The translations under genes and the position numbers were made by a program. A DNA stretch of 62,874 nucleotides, taken from NCBI GenBank assembly GCA_030550095.1, contig JAUQQA010000011.1, forward strand, positions 1-62,874, written 5' to 3'. The notes under the pieces were generated by a model that did not search any database, was not told where the DNA came from, and saw only the letters and a list, made by a program, of their open reading frames with translations. Below, in pieces: positions 8,642 to 19,346 of the stretch. This stretch comes from Chloroflexota bacterium. Its GTDB lineage: Bacteria; Chloroflexota; Anaerolineae; J036; Brachytrichaceae. Position 1 is the stretch's first letter; every line of letters begins with the position of its first letter.

Positions 8642-9775
8642 ATGGCGTTCAACCACGGCTTCGCGCTGCTCATCGGCGTTGCAAAGTATGCAAGCCCTCA
8701 TATCCCTCCGCTCCCCGAGACCGTGCTGAACGACGCGCGCGATCTGGCTGCGCTGCTTCAGCGCCCGGAGCGTGCAGGATACAAGCCCAAGAACGTACGT
8801 GTGTTGCTGGATGAGCAAGCGACGCGCGAGGGCATCCTTGAAGGATTGCGCTGGCTGGCGAAGCGCGCGGGCGAGCACGACACCGCAGTGGTGTTCTTCA
8901 GCGGTCACGGCGGGCGCGTGGAGGAAGGACCGCAGCGCGGAAGCTATTTGCTGCCCTTCGACACCGACCCCACCAATCCCCAAGCCAGCGCGTTAAGCAG
9001 CGAGCAATTCACCGCAGCGCTCAACGCGATCCGCACGCAGAAGTTGCTCGTTTTGATTGATGCTTGCCACTCTGGCGGCAGCGCTGATCCCAAAAGCGCT
9101 TTTGACCAAGACGGTGCTGCGCTCAAGCGCGGCGTCACGGCTGAGATGTATGACGCGCTCAAGCGCGGCAGCGGGCGCATCGTGCTTGCCTCGTCGCGCC
9201 CTGAGGAGTTCTCCTACGTGCTCCCCGGCGCGCCCAACAGCTTGTTCACGCAGTGTTTGCTTGAGGCGCTCGATGGCAAAGCAGGGCACGACGGCGAGGG
9301 CTACATCCGCATCTTCGACGTGGTGGCCTACGTGTTCCGCGAGGTGGCGCGGCGCGCGGCTGCCGTCGGCGGTGCACAGCACCCAATCTTCAAGGTGGAC
9401 ATGATGGACGAGAACTTCGCGGTCGCGCTCTATCGCGGTGGCGAGAAGTCGGCGCAGGGCTTGTCGCACACCGAGGCGCGCGACCTGTTGCAGTTGCTCG
9501 ACCTCGCGCCGATGGCGCCGGCGGATGAGACGGTGGTGGTGCGCGACTTTCTCGCGCAGCGCCTCACGCTCGGCGAGATGGAGACGCTTTGCGCTAATGT
9601 GCGCGCCGCAATGGCACGCGCAGGCTACGACATCCCCTTCGACCTCGAGGCAGTCGGCGCGGTTGGCGTGAGCCGCACGTTGGCAGCGCAGCGCTTGGTG
9701 GACTATCTGAATCGTCGCAGCAAACTCGATTTCCTCATCGCTGAACTGAAGCGCTCGTTTGGGTTCACGCGATGA
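8642..9775 (+). CDS. Caspase-family peptidase (peptidase C14) with C-terminal effector-associated-like domain
   Basis: A 377-residue cysteine peptidase of the caspase fold. The catalytic dyad is clear: His89 in FFSGHGG and Cys142 in LIDACHSGG. The opening FALLIGVAKYA is the usual first strand. After the peptidase domain (to about residue 270) comes a tail of about 100 residues, with TLGEMETLCANV and AAQRLVDYLNRRSKLDFLIAELKR. This resembles the small helical effector-associated domains that pair caspases with partner proteins in bacterial conflict systems. No signal peptide, so cytosolic. No partner with a matching domain is visible nearby. Coupled to the MFS gene by ATGA. Confidence 0.87.
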   Translation: MAFNHGFALLIGVAKYASPHIPPLPETVLNDARDLAALLQRPERAGYKPKNVRVLLDEQATREGILEGLRWLAKRAGEHDTAVVFFSGHGGRVEEGPQRGSYLLPFDTDPTNPQASALSSEQFTAALNAIRTQKLLVLIDACHSGGSADPKSAFDQDGAALKRGVTAEMYDALKRGSGRIVLASSRPEEFSYVLPGAPNSLFTQCLLEALDGKAGHDGEGYIRIFDVVAYVFREVARRAAAVGGAQHPIFKVDMMDENFAVALYRGGEKSAQGLSHTEARDLLQLLDLAPMAPADETVVVRDFLAQRLTLGEMETLCANVRAAMARAGYDIPFDLEAVGAVGVSRTLAAQRLVDYLNRRSKLDFLIAELKRSFGFTR

Positions 9776-11022
9776 GCACAGCGACTGTCTCGACACCGCT
9801 GCCCCGCGGCTTGCGCGGCTATGGGGTGTTGTTGGCGCGCAATGCGGCTTACCGCACGTTGTGGGCAGGCTCGCTCGTCTCGCAGCTCGGCGATTGGTTC
9901 AACACCATCGCGCTGCTTGGTTTGCTAGTGGAGCTGACTGGCAACCCAGGCAGCGCAAGCCTTGCGCTTGTGCTACAGACGTTGCCGCTCGCGCTCGCAG
10001 GGCTGTTCCTCAGCGGTCCAGTTGTAGATCGCTTCGATCGCCAGCGCGTGTTGATCGTGGCGAATGTTGTGCGCGGCGCGATCGGCTTGAGCTATTTGCT
10101 GGTGCGCGATGCAAGCTTCATTGGGCTTGCGTATGCTGCAACGGCAGGCCTATCTTTCGGCGCGGCGTTCGTCCAGCCGGCATTGTTGGCAGCGACGCCT
10201 AACCTCGTCTCGTCCGAAGAACTGCCCACCGCCAACGCGCTGAATCAGTCCACCTTCGCAACGACGCTGTTCCTCGGCTCATTTTTGGGCGGCGTGATCG
10301 CGCAGGCGCTGGGGCGCGAAGCAGCGTTTGTGCTTAACGCGCTTGCGTTTTGGCTTTCGGCTTGGCTTGTCAGCCGCGTGCGCGCGCCGTTCAGCAGCAC
10401 GGCAAGCACAACGCCGACCCCCGTGAACCCGCTGCGCTTGCTTGCAGACGGCGTGCGCTACCTTGCGCAAAACGTGACGGCGCGAACCTACGTGAGCGTG
10501 AAGCTGGTGCACCCGATCGCCTTTGGTGCGATCAGCTTGTTCAGCGCCTATGCGCTGTTCGTGTACGGCGTGGGCGACATTGGCACCTCATGGCTTTACG
10601 CGGCGCGCGGCTTGGGCGCGTTCTTCGGTCCGCTCGCGGCAAACACGTTGCTTGCACCAGATCGGCGCGAAGTGCAGCGTTGGCTGGTGAAGGGTGGCTT
10701 GCTCGTCAACGCGACGGGCTACGCGCTGTTCGCGCTCAGCAGCGCGTTGTGGCAAGGGGTGCTCAGCGTGTTGTTGGCGCACCTCGGCGCGGCGTGCGTG
10801 TGGACGTTCTCCACTGTGATCTTGCAGGCGAGCACGCCCGACCACTACCGCGGGCGGGTGATGGCGCTCGATAGCGTGACGTTCTCCGTCACATACTCCG
10901 TTTCGGCACTAGTGACGGGTGCAGTGGCTGCCGCGTTTGGGCTGCAAGCAGGCGCCTTGACGGCGGCGCTGCTTAGCGGAGCGTGTGGGCTGCTATGGAT
11001 AATCGTCACATGGAAATTGTGA
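9772..11022 (+). CDS. MFS transporter (EntS/MFS_3-like)
   Basis: A 416-residue polytopic transporter with about 11-12 hydrophobic segments. The N-terminal ARNAAYRTLWAGSLVSQLGDWF and GPVVDRFDRQRVLI loop (the motif A-like region between TM2 and TM3) are typical of the drug/siderophore exporter branch of the major facilitator superfamily. The start overlaps the caspase stop by 4 nt, and the end overlaps the E2 gene. Substrate is unknown. Association with a caspase could be only operonic. Confidence 0.88.
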   Translation: MSTATVSTPLPRGLRGYGVLLARNAAYRTLWAGSLVSQLGDWFNTIALLGLLVELTGNPGSASLALVLQTLPLALAGLFLSGPVVDRFDRQRVLIVANVVRGAIGLSYLLVRDASFIGLAYAATAGLSFGAAFVQPALLAATPNLVSSEELPTANALNQSTFATTLFLGSFLGGVIAQALGREAAFVLNALAFWLSAWLVSRVRAPFSSTASTTPTPVNPLRLLADGVRYLAQNVTARTYVSVKLVHPIAFGAISLFSAYALFVYGVGDIGTSWLYAARGLGAFFGPLAANTLLAPDRREVQRWLVKGGLLVNATGYALFALSSALWQGVLSVLLAHLGAACVWTFSTVILQASTPDHYRGRVMALDSVTFSVTYSVSALVTGAVAAAFGLQAGALTAALLSGACGLLWIIVTWKL

Positions 11023-12302
11023 TGCCCAAGGTTGGGCTAACGATGACCGAGGGCACGCTTGCCCAATGGCACAAGCGCGAAGGCGACCGCGTGCGCAAAG
11101 GCGAAGTGCTGTTCACGTTCGAGAGCGAGAAGTCCACTTTGGAGTACGAATCACCTGCCGACGGCGTGCTCAGTCGCGTGTTAGTCCAGGCGGGGCAAAC
11201 CGTGCCCTGCTTGACGCCCGTCGCGATCCTTGAGCCGCTCGCGCCTCAATCGTCCGAGGGTGCAGTGGCGCATGCCGAGGCAGAAGCGCCGCAACGGCGC
11301 CCTGTCTCGCCGCGCGCGCGATGGCGTGCTGCGGCGCTTGGCGTCGATCTCTCGCAAGTGCAGGGCACGGGTCCAGAAGGCGCGATCCGCGAGCGCGATG
11401 TGTTGCGCGCAGCAGAAACGCGCGCTGTAAGTCGAACGTTGCCCGCTGTCAAGGCGACGCCGCTAGCGCAGCGCTTGGCGGAGTCGCTCGGGGTTGACTT
11501 GAGCCGCGTTCAGGGCAGCGGACCCGAGGGCAAGATCACGCGCGAGGACGTGCTACGTGCAGCGGAAGCGCGCGCAGCCGAGGCGCCTGTTGCGCCAAAG
11601 CCTGTTGAAGAAGCACAAGCGTTCGTGCCGCTCTCCAGCGTGCGGCGCATCACGGCGCAACGCCTGAGCGAAAGCGCGCGCACAGCGCCGCACGTCACGC
11701 TGTTCACAGAAGCAGACGCCACGCAGCTTGTCGCTGCGCGCGAGCAAATCAGCGCGGAGCTGGGCGAGAAGCTGAGCTACAACACGCTGCTCATCGCTTT
11801 GTGTGCGCGCGCCTTGCGCGAACACCCAATGCTCAACGCAAGCTGGGCGGGCGATGCAAAGCTAGGCGTCCTTGTGCACGCGCACGTGAACATCGCGCTT
11901 GCTGTGGACACCGAGCGCGGTTTGCTCACGCCAGTCGTGCACGATGCCGACGCGAAATCCTTGCGCACGCTCCACGCGGAAGTCTCAACGTTGGTGCAGC
12001 AAGCGCAAGCAGGCACGCTCTCGCCTGATGCCCTGCGCGATGCCACGTTCACGATCACCAACCTTGGCATGTATGACGTGGATGGCTTCACGCCGATCAT
12101 CAATCCGCCGCAGGCGGCGATCCTCGGGGTGGGGCGCATCCGCGAGCGCGCTGTGCCGCAAGCGGATGGGCGCGTTGTGGCGCGTGCCATGCTCACGCTG
12201 AGCTTGAGCTTCGATCATCGCGTGGTGGATGGTGCGCCTGCCGCGCGCTTTTTGCAGCGCGTGAAGCAGCTCATCGAGCGACCGTTTGCGCTGCTGGTGT
12301 GA
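10995..12302 (+). CDS. Dihydrolipoamide acyltransferase (E2) with one lipoyl and two subunit-binding domains
   Basis: Core acyltransferase of a 2-oxoacid dehydrogenase complex. An N-terminal lipoyl domain carries the lipoylated lysine in FTFESEKSTLEYESP. Two peripheral-subunit-binding-like domains follow in tandem (ALGVDLSQVQGTGPEGAI, then SLGVDLSRVQGSGPEGKI), and then the catalytic domain with SFDHRVVDGAPAARF (His and Asp of the active site). Most bacterial E2 proteins have one subunit-binding domain. No E1 or E3 gene is nearby. The start is ambiguous: 10995 has a distant GGAG, 11010 begins exactly at the lipoyl domain; both overlap the MFS gene. Confidence 0.87.
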   Translation: MDNRHMEIVMPKVGLTMTEGTLAQWHKREGDRVRKGEVLFTFESEKSTLEYESPADGVLSRVLVQAGQTVPCLTPVAILEPLAPQSSEGAVAHAEAEAPQRRPVSPRARWRAAALGVDLSQVQGTGPEGAIRERDVLRAAETRAVSRTLPAVKATPLAQRLAESLGVDLSRVQGSGPEGKITREDVLRAAEARAAEAPVAPKPVEEAQAFVPLSSVRRITAQRLSESARTAPHVTLFTEADATQLVAAREQISAELGEKLSYNTLLIALCARALREHPMLNASWAGDAKLGVLVHAHVNIALAVDTERGLLTPVVHDADAKSLRTLHAEVSTLVQQAQAGTLSPDALRDATFTITNLGMYDVDGFTPIINPPQAAILGVGRIRERAVPQADGRVVARAMLTLSLSFDHRVVDGAPAARFLQRVKQLIERPFALLV

Positions 12303-13584
12303 GCGCTTCGCCAGGGCAGTAGCGCGTTCCGAGTTGCTGCAATTCAGCTTGCGCTTCGTTGAGCTGGACTTCGATCTCGCCGCTGCTTAGGCTCAACAGA
12401 AGCGCCTTTGTCAACACGCGGTCAATGCAGCCTTGCGCAGGGCGGGGCGGGGTGGGAGTTGCTGCGTCGAGCAAACGCGCGAGGTTTTGCGGCGCAAGCG
12501 GCACGCCGAGCAGAGCGGCCTCGCTCATGCGCGGCAGCGCATCGCGCCGAGCGGGTAAGTCGCTCGTCTGTGTCGCGTACGCGGCACTTTGTGGGGCCTC
12601 CAACAACCAGCGCACAAAGCGCCATGCGCGCTGCTCACGCGCAGATGTGGTGCGCGGGATGACCCACAACGGCGCGCGAAAGGGGGCGCGCGCTGAGCCG
12701 TTCTCGCTCGGCAGCACAGTGATGGATAGCGGGAAGTTCTCCGCTGCGCGCACGCGCTGCGCGATGTTTCGCGCGCGACCGCTCCATGCGGTGATGAAGA
12801 GCAGCTCCCCTTCGGCGAAGAGCTGCTCGGCTTCTGCCTCGGTGCGCACGCGCACGGCGCGAAATTGGCTCACCTGCTCCAGCAGGGTGTTCAGCGCGTT
12901 GCGCGTTGCAGGTGTGTTGATTGTGGGAATAGTGCCACCGCCCAGGCTAGCGCCGTGAGCAAGCGCCCACTCTTCCAACGTGATCGCCTCGGAGGTGACG
13001 ACGAAACAGGCGCGCCCCAGTGCAAAATCGCTCGCAGCAGCACACAGCGACATCAACGCTGCGGTGGTGTTGGGGAGGGGTTCTGGGTTGGGTTGTGTGC
13101 CTTGCACCTCTTGCAGGCGCAACTGATTCACAAACGCAAGCCGCATCTGCCCACCTTGTGGGACGCCGAAGAGCTGTTCGTTCCAGCGCCCGGCGGTCAG
13201 CACGAAAGGGAAGAATGCCTCGCGCTCGGTTGGGCTAAGCCCAAGGGTGGGGTCGGCGTTGTTAATGAAGGTCTCGAGCGCGACGAGTTGGTTTTGCTGC
13301 GCGTAGATCGCCAGTTGTTCGGGCGCGACGAGCACCAAGTCGGGCACGCGCTTTTGCGCAAATCCTTGCATCAGCGCGCGATGCTGTTGCTCGTGCGTGC
13401 GCCGCTCTGGGACAACGATGAAGGCTGCAGCGGGGCTTTGGTTCCAGCGATCGACGAGCGCGAGCAACGCGCGTTCGTGCTCGCCGTCGAGCGTGTGCCA
13501 AAGGATGAGCGTGTGGGGCTGGAGCGTGCAGCTTGTGCTGAGCGCGAGCGCGCCTCCAACCAGCCAGCGCAGCAAGGCTTTCAT
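12271..13584 (-). CDS. Extracellular solute-binding protein (ABC family 1), probable lipoprotein
   Basis: A 437-residue solute-binding protein of the sugar-type ABC importer family. It has a hydrophobic N-terminus followed by a Cys (ALALSTSC, a poor lipobox because position -3 is not Leu). The LILWHTLDGEHERALLALVDRWNQ stretch is the classical family 1 start, and a VTAWSGRARN segment lies further on. No permease or ATPase is adjacent, so it is an orphan binding protein. Its start overlaps the stop of the hydrolase gene upstream (ATGA). Its 3' end overlaps the convergent E2 gene by 32 bases. Confidence 0.8.
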   Translation of the reverse strand: MKALLRWLVGGALALSTSCTLQPHTLILWHTLDGEHERALLALVDRWNQSPAAAFIVVPERRTHEQQHRALMQGFAQKRVPDLVLVAPEQLAIYAQQNQLVALETFINNADPTLGLSPTEREAFFPFVLTAGRWNEQLFGVPQGGQMRLAFVNQLRLQEVQGTQPNPEPLPNTTAALMSLCAAASDFALGRACFVVTSEAITLEEWALAHGASLGGGTIPTINTPATRNALNTLLEQVSQFRAVRVRTEAEAEQLFAEGELLFITAWSGRARNIAQRVRAAENFPLSITVLPSENGSARAPFRAPLWVIPRTTSAREQRAWRFVRWLLEAPQSAAYATQTSDLPARRDALPRMSEAALLGVPLAPQNLARLLDAATPTPPRPAQGCIDRVLTKALLLSLSSGEIEVQLNEAQAELQQLGTRYCPGEALTPAAQTVAR

Positions 13585-14441
13585 GCGGGTAAGGGCACGA
13601 AGGAGAACAAACCCTTTTCGTTGCGCACCAAGTTGCCCGCCGGCGCATGCACGTCGTGCGAGTTCACCACCACGGCGCGTTGTTGCGCGAGCCACGGTTG
13701 CCATCGGCGCCGCGTCTCGATGGTGATCATCGGCAACACGTCATACGCTGGCACCCATGGCAGGCGCTCAAGATGGATCGCGTAAGGCGCGAGGTCGCCG
13801 GTGATGAAGCAGGGAGGCGCGTCTGCCGACTGCACGATCACGGACTGATGACCTGCTGTGTGCCCTGGGGTGGGCACCACGCGCACCGAAGGGGTTATCT
13901 GTGCCTCACCATCAAGCAACACCAAGACGCCGTGTTCGAGCAGGGGTTGGAAGTTCTCGGCGAAGTATGTGTTGCGCGTGCGCTCGTTGGGGTGGAGCGC
14001 GTCTTCTAGTTCCTGGCGCTGCACGAGGTAACGCGCACGCGGGAAAGTCGGCACCACGTCGCCGTTGCGCAGGCATGTCGCCCAGCCGCAATGGTCGCCG
14101 TGCAGGTGTGTGAGGATCACCAAGTCAATATCCTCGGGCGCAAGGTGATGACGTGCGAGGTCGTCGAGCAACGTGCCGTTGGGTCTGCGCACGTCGTATT
14201 GCGTGGCGCGCACCTCGTTGGGCTTGTCGCCCACGCCGCAATCCACAAGCAGGCGCAAACCGTCTGCCTCAATGAGCACGCTGCGCAAATCCTGCGGAAC
14301 GAGGTTGTTGTCGTCAGGCGGCAGCACCTTCACCCACTTACTGCGCCCAACCAAGCCAAACGCGCCGCCGCCGTCCCAGTAGGAGATGCCGTCGCTGAGG
14401 AGCGTGAGGCGCGCGGACCCACACGCGAGCGTGATCGCCAT
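13581..14441 (-). CDS. Metallo-beta-lactamase-fold hydrolase
   Basis: A 286-residue MBL-fold protein. The zinc-binding signature is LTHLHGDHCGW, with further metal ligands in TPGHTAGHQS and the ITGDLAPYA aspartate. The C-terminal NSHDVHAPAGN completes the set. No signal peptide, so cytosolic. The family includes lactonases, glyoxalases and other hydrolases; the substrate is unknown. It lies 5 nt downstream of gyrB on the same strand and overlaps the downstream solute-binding protein by 4 nt. Confidence 0.88.
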   Translation of the reverse strand: MAITLACGSARLTLLSDGISYWDGGGAFGLVGRSKWVKVLPPDDNNLVPQDLRSVLIEADGLRLLVDCGVGDKPNEVRATQYDVRRPNGTLLDDLARHHLAPEDIDLVILTHLHGDHCGWATCLRNGDVVPTFPRARYLVQRQELEDALHPNERTRNTYFAENFQPLLEHGVLVLLDGEAQITPSVRVVPTPGHTAGHQSVIVQSADAPPCFITGDLAPYAIHLERLPWVPAYDVLPMITIETRRRWQPWLAQQRAVVVNSHDVHAPAGNLVRNEKGLFSFVPLPA

Positions 14442-14446
14442 GGTGG

Positions 14447-16435
<1,989 letters not shown>

Positions 16436-16488
16436 CTAGAAGTCTTGGAATGCCGCGCGCGCGAGCGCGCGAACGGGCATTCTACCTG

Positions 16489-16517
16489 AGGGCGGATCGC
16501 GTCCGAATCGCTATAAT
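16489..16517. promoter_or_regulatory. Divergent promoter region between gyrB and the BMP transporter operon
   Basis: On the plus strand TATAAT at 16512-16517 lies about 55 nt before the BMP lipoprotein start. On the minus strand TAGAAT at 16494-16489 faces gyrB, with a GC-rich leader of about 60 nt (CGCGCG runs around 16450-16470). Both genes thus have real leaders, unlike many others here. No operator was recognised. Confidence 0.5.
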
Positions 16518-16572
16518 CCCCTGCGCGGCAGTTGTGCTGCACGCAAGTACTTTCATCCCGATGAGGTTGGCA

Positions 16573-17691
16573 ATGAACAACAAGCGCCTGCACCCCTTCA
16601 TCGCCCTGAGTGCGATTTCAGCACTTTTGCTTGCAGCGTGCGCGCAGCCCACGCCTGCGCCGCAGCAACCACAACAGCCCCCTGCCGAGCAGCAGCCCGC
16701 CACCACAAAGCTGCGCGCAAAGCTGGTGCTCAACGGCACGCTCGGCGATAAGTCCTTCTTCGACTCCGCACAGCGTGGCATGGACCTCATGAAGAACGAG
16801 CTGGGCTGGGAGACGAAGACGATCGAGTGCACCTACGACCGCAACAAGTGGTTGCCCTGTCTCGAGGACGCCGCTGCGACCGACGACTACGACATCTTGA
16901 TCGCCGGCACCTTCGACATGAGCGACTACGTGACTCAGGTGGCGCCCAAGTACCCCAACAAGAAGTTCTGGATGTTCGACGCTGCGCCCGATTACGAGAA
17001 CTGCGCGAACAAATGCGAGAACGTGTACACCGTCCTCTTCCGCCAAAACGAAGGCTCTTACCTGTTGGGCGTGCTCGCGGCGAACCTGATCAAGGAAAAG
17101 GCGCTGCCCAACATCACCGAGGACTCCAAGATCGGCATCGTCGGCGGCATGGACATCCCGGTGATCAATGACTTCATCGTGGGCTTCAAGCAGGGCATGC
17201 GCGATCAAGGCGTCGATCCCGAGAAGCACACCATCGTCCAGTACGTCGGTGGCGACAATCCATGGAACAACCCGGCGAAGGGCAAGGAGATCGCGTTGGC
17301 GATGTACAACCAGGGTGCCGCGGTGGTGTGGGGCGTCGCGGGCAACTCGGGCAGCGGTGTGTTCGAGGCTGCCGTTGAGGCAAAGGCATACGCCTTTGGT
17401 GTGGACTCGGATCAATACTTCACCATTGCCGACCCTGCGCAGCGCGCCACCATCGTGACCTCGATGCTGAAGAACGTGGACATGGGCTTGTTCCGCGCTG
17501 CCAAGCTGCACCTTGAAGGCAAGCTGGGCTACGGCGCTCCAGAGCCTGTCGGCGTCGCTGGCGACGCGGTAGGTGTTGCCGTGAACGAGAACACGCGCAA
17601 GCTCGTGAGCGAGTCCATCCTCAAGAAGGTCGAGGAGGCAGCACAAGCCATCAAAGAGGGCAAGATCGTCGTCGAGACCGCGTTCAAGTGA
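16573..17691 (+). CDS. BMP-family lipoprotein, substrate-binding component of a nucleoside ABC importer
   Basis: A 372-residue lipoprotein with lipobox LLLAACAQP, followed by a Pro/Gln-rich linker. The PBP1-like domain follows: LVLNGTLGDKSFFDSAQRG, IIAGTF-like strands, and FRQNEGSYLLGVLAA, which is diagnostic for the BMP/PnrA family. The family binds purine nucleosides outside the membrane. The ATG at 16573 is chosen over 16561 because GAGG lies 6 nt upstream of it. First gene of a complete importer operon; a strong hairpin follows the stop. Confidence 0.9.
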   Translation: MNNKRLHPFIALSAISALLLAACAQPTPAPQQPQQPPAEQQPATTKLRAKLVLNGTLGDKSFFDSAQRGMDLMKNELGWETKTIECTYDRNKWLPCLEDAAATDDYDILIAGTFDMSDYVTQVAPKYPNKKFWMFDAAPDYENCANKCENVYTVLFRQNEGSYLLGVLAANLIKEKALPNITEDSKIGIVGGMDIPVINDFIVGFKQGMRDQGVDPEKHTIVQYVGGDNPWNNPAKGKEIALAMYNQGAAVVWGVAGNSGSGVFEAAVEAKAYAFGVDSDQYFTIADPAQRATIVTSMLKNVDMGLFRAAKLHLEGKLGYGAPEPVGVAGDAVGVAVNENTRKLVSESILKKVEEAAQAIKEGKIVVETAFK

Positions 17692-17733
17692 ACGCGCTGA
17701 CGCCCATGCCGCACTGACGACGAAGCCCAAGCG

Positions 17734-17760
17734 CAGGGGCGAAGCATGCCTTCGCCCCTG
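17734..17760 (+). other. Perfect 11-bp stem-loop between binding-protein and ATPase genes
   Basis: Arms CAGGGGCGAAG (17734-17744) and CTTCGCCCCTG (17750-17760) with a 5-nt loop and no T-run afterwards. Position and lack of U-tract fit an mRNA-stabilising or partial-termination hairpin that lets the binding protein be expressed above the membrane components. The loop contains an in-frame ATG (17746) that would be buried in the stem-loop. Confidence 0.7.
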
Positions 17761-17769
17761 CTTGTGCCT

Positions 17770-19326
17770 ATGAGTCAGAACACGCCTTACATCGTTGAAA
17801 TGCGCGACATCTCGAAGGTGTATCCCAACGGGGTGCGCGCAAACGATCACGTCACCTTCGCGGTGCGCCCACGCGAGATCCATGCGCTGGTCGGCGAGAA
17901 CGGCGCTGGCAAGTCCACGCTGATGAAGATTTTGTACGGCATGGAGCGCCCGAGCAGCGGGCAGATCTTTGTGCGCGGCAAGCCGGTGAGCATCCACTCG
18001 CCACACGAAGCGATTGCGCTTGGGATCGGCATGGTGCATCAAAACTTCATGCTCGTCCCTTCGTTCACCATTGCCGAGAACGTAGTGCTCGGCGCGGAAC
18101 CTGTGCGCCGTCGCCTGCTCGACTACAAAGCGGCTGTGGCGATCACGCGCCAGCTCAGCGCTCAATACGGCCTGGAGGTGGACCCCGAGGCGCCCGTTGA
18201 AGCGGTGCCGGTCGGCATGCGCCAGCGCGTGGAGATCCTCAAGGCGTTGTATCGCGGCGCCGACGTGCTCATCCTCGACGAGCCAACAGCCGTGCTCACG
18301 CCCCAAGAGACGCATGAGCTGTTCACCGCGATCCGCCAGCTTGTGCAAAGCGGCAAGACGGTGATCTTCATCTCGCACAAGCTGCGCGAGGTGAAGGAAA
18401 TCAGCGATCGCGTAAGCGTAATGCGCAACGCGCGCCTTGTAGATACGGTGGACACGGCAGCGGTGACTGAGGAGCAACTGGCGCGCATGATGGTGGGGCG
18501 TGAGGTGTTCTTGCACGTGGACAAGGCACCGCTGCGACGTGGCGAGCCTGTCCTACAGGTGCGCAGTTTGGAGTACGTCACCGAGGCAGGAGTAGAGACG
18601 CTCAAAGGGGTGTCGTTCAACGTCCACGAGGGCGAGATCCTCGGCGTCGCTGGTGTGGAGGGCAACGGACAGACCGAGCTGGTCGAGGTGATCGCGGGGT
18701 TGCGCCCTGCGACGGCAGGGCAGGTGTTGCTGTGTGGGCAAGACATCACCAACGCCTCGCCGCGCCAAGTGCGCCAGGCGGGTGTAGCGCACATCCCCGA
18801 AGATCGCCTCACGAACGGCGCGGCGCTCTCGATGAGCATCGCGGAGAACCTCATCGTGGATCGCTACGAGCGCCCACCGTTCACGCGCGGCGGGTTGCTT
18901 CAACCCACTGCGATCAAGGAGAACGCCGAGTGGCTGATCGAGCAATTTGCGATCCGCGCGCCCGATGGTGATGTGCCTGTGGGGTCGCTTTCCGGCGGGA
19001 ACATGCAAAAGGTGGTGTTGGCGCGCGAGCTCTCGGCGCAGCCTAAGCTGCTGATCGCAGCGCAGCCCACACGCGGCGTGGATATCGGTGCAAGCGAGTT
19101 CATCTACGAGCAGTTGGTGCGCGCGCGCGATAACGGCGTTGCTGTGTTGCTCGTCTCGGCAGATCTCAGCGAGGTGTTGTCGCTCGCTGACCGCATCCTC
19201 GTGATGAAGGACGGGCAGATCACGGCTGTCTTCGACAACACGCCGTCGTTGACCGAGGAAGAAATCGGTTACTACATGTTGGGCGTCAAGCGCATGTCGG
19301 CAGAAGCGATCGCGGCGCGCGCCTAA
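17770..19326 (+). CDS. Nucleoside ABC importer ATP-binding protein (two ABC domains)
   Basis: A 518-residue double-ATPase subunit of the YufO/RbsA-like group. Domain 1 has Walker [12 protein letters not shown], a degenerate signature ([10 protein letters not shown]) and Walker [10 protein letters not shown]. Domain 2 has a degenerate Walker A ([13 protein letters not shown]), a canonical LSGGNMQK signature, and [11 protein letters not shown]. Such asymmetry is normal for this group. Start 17770 is preferred over 17746, because the latter is inside the hairpin loop and adds nothing conserved. Confidence 0.92.
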   Translation: MSQNTPYIVEMRDISKVYPNGVRANDHVTFAVRPREIHALVGENGAGKSTLMKILYGMERPSSGQIFVRGKPVSIHSPHEAIALGIGMVHQNFMLVPSFTIAENVVLGAEPVRRRLLDYKAAVAITRQLSAQYGLEVDPEAPVEAVPVGMRQRVEILKALYRGADVLILDEPTAVLTPQETHELFTAIRQLVQSGKTVIFISHKLREVKEISDRVSVMRNARLVDTVDTAAVTEEQLARMMVGREVFLHVDKAPLRRGEPVLQVRSLEYVTEAGVETLKGVSFNVHEGEILGVAGVEGNGQTELVEVIAGLRPATAGQVLLCGQDITNASPRQVRQAGVAHIPEDRLTNGAALSMSIAENLIVDRYERPPFTRGGLLQPTAIKENAEWLIEQFAIRAPDGDVPVGSLSGGNMQKVVLARELSAQPKLLIAAQPTRGVDIGASEFIYEQLVRARDNGVAVLLVSADLSEVLSLADRILVMKDGQITAVFDNTPSLTEEEIGYYMLGVKRMSAEAIAARA

Positions 19327-19346
19327 CCAAACCCTGAGCTGCTGCC

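Noticed and set aside
16618-18516. Long open frame (over 600 codons) on the minus strand opposite the BMP lipoprotein and ATPase genes
   Set aside because: It is antisense to two unmistakable genes, lacks domains and is rich in His/Arg/Ala, as expected from the third-position bias of a GC-rich genome.
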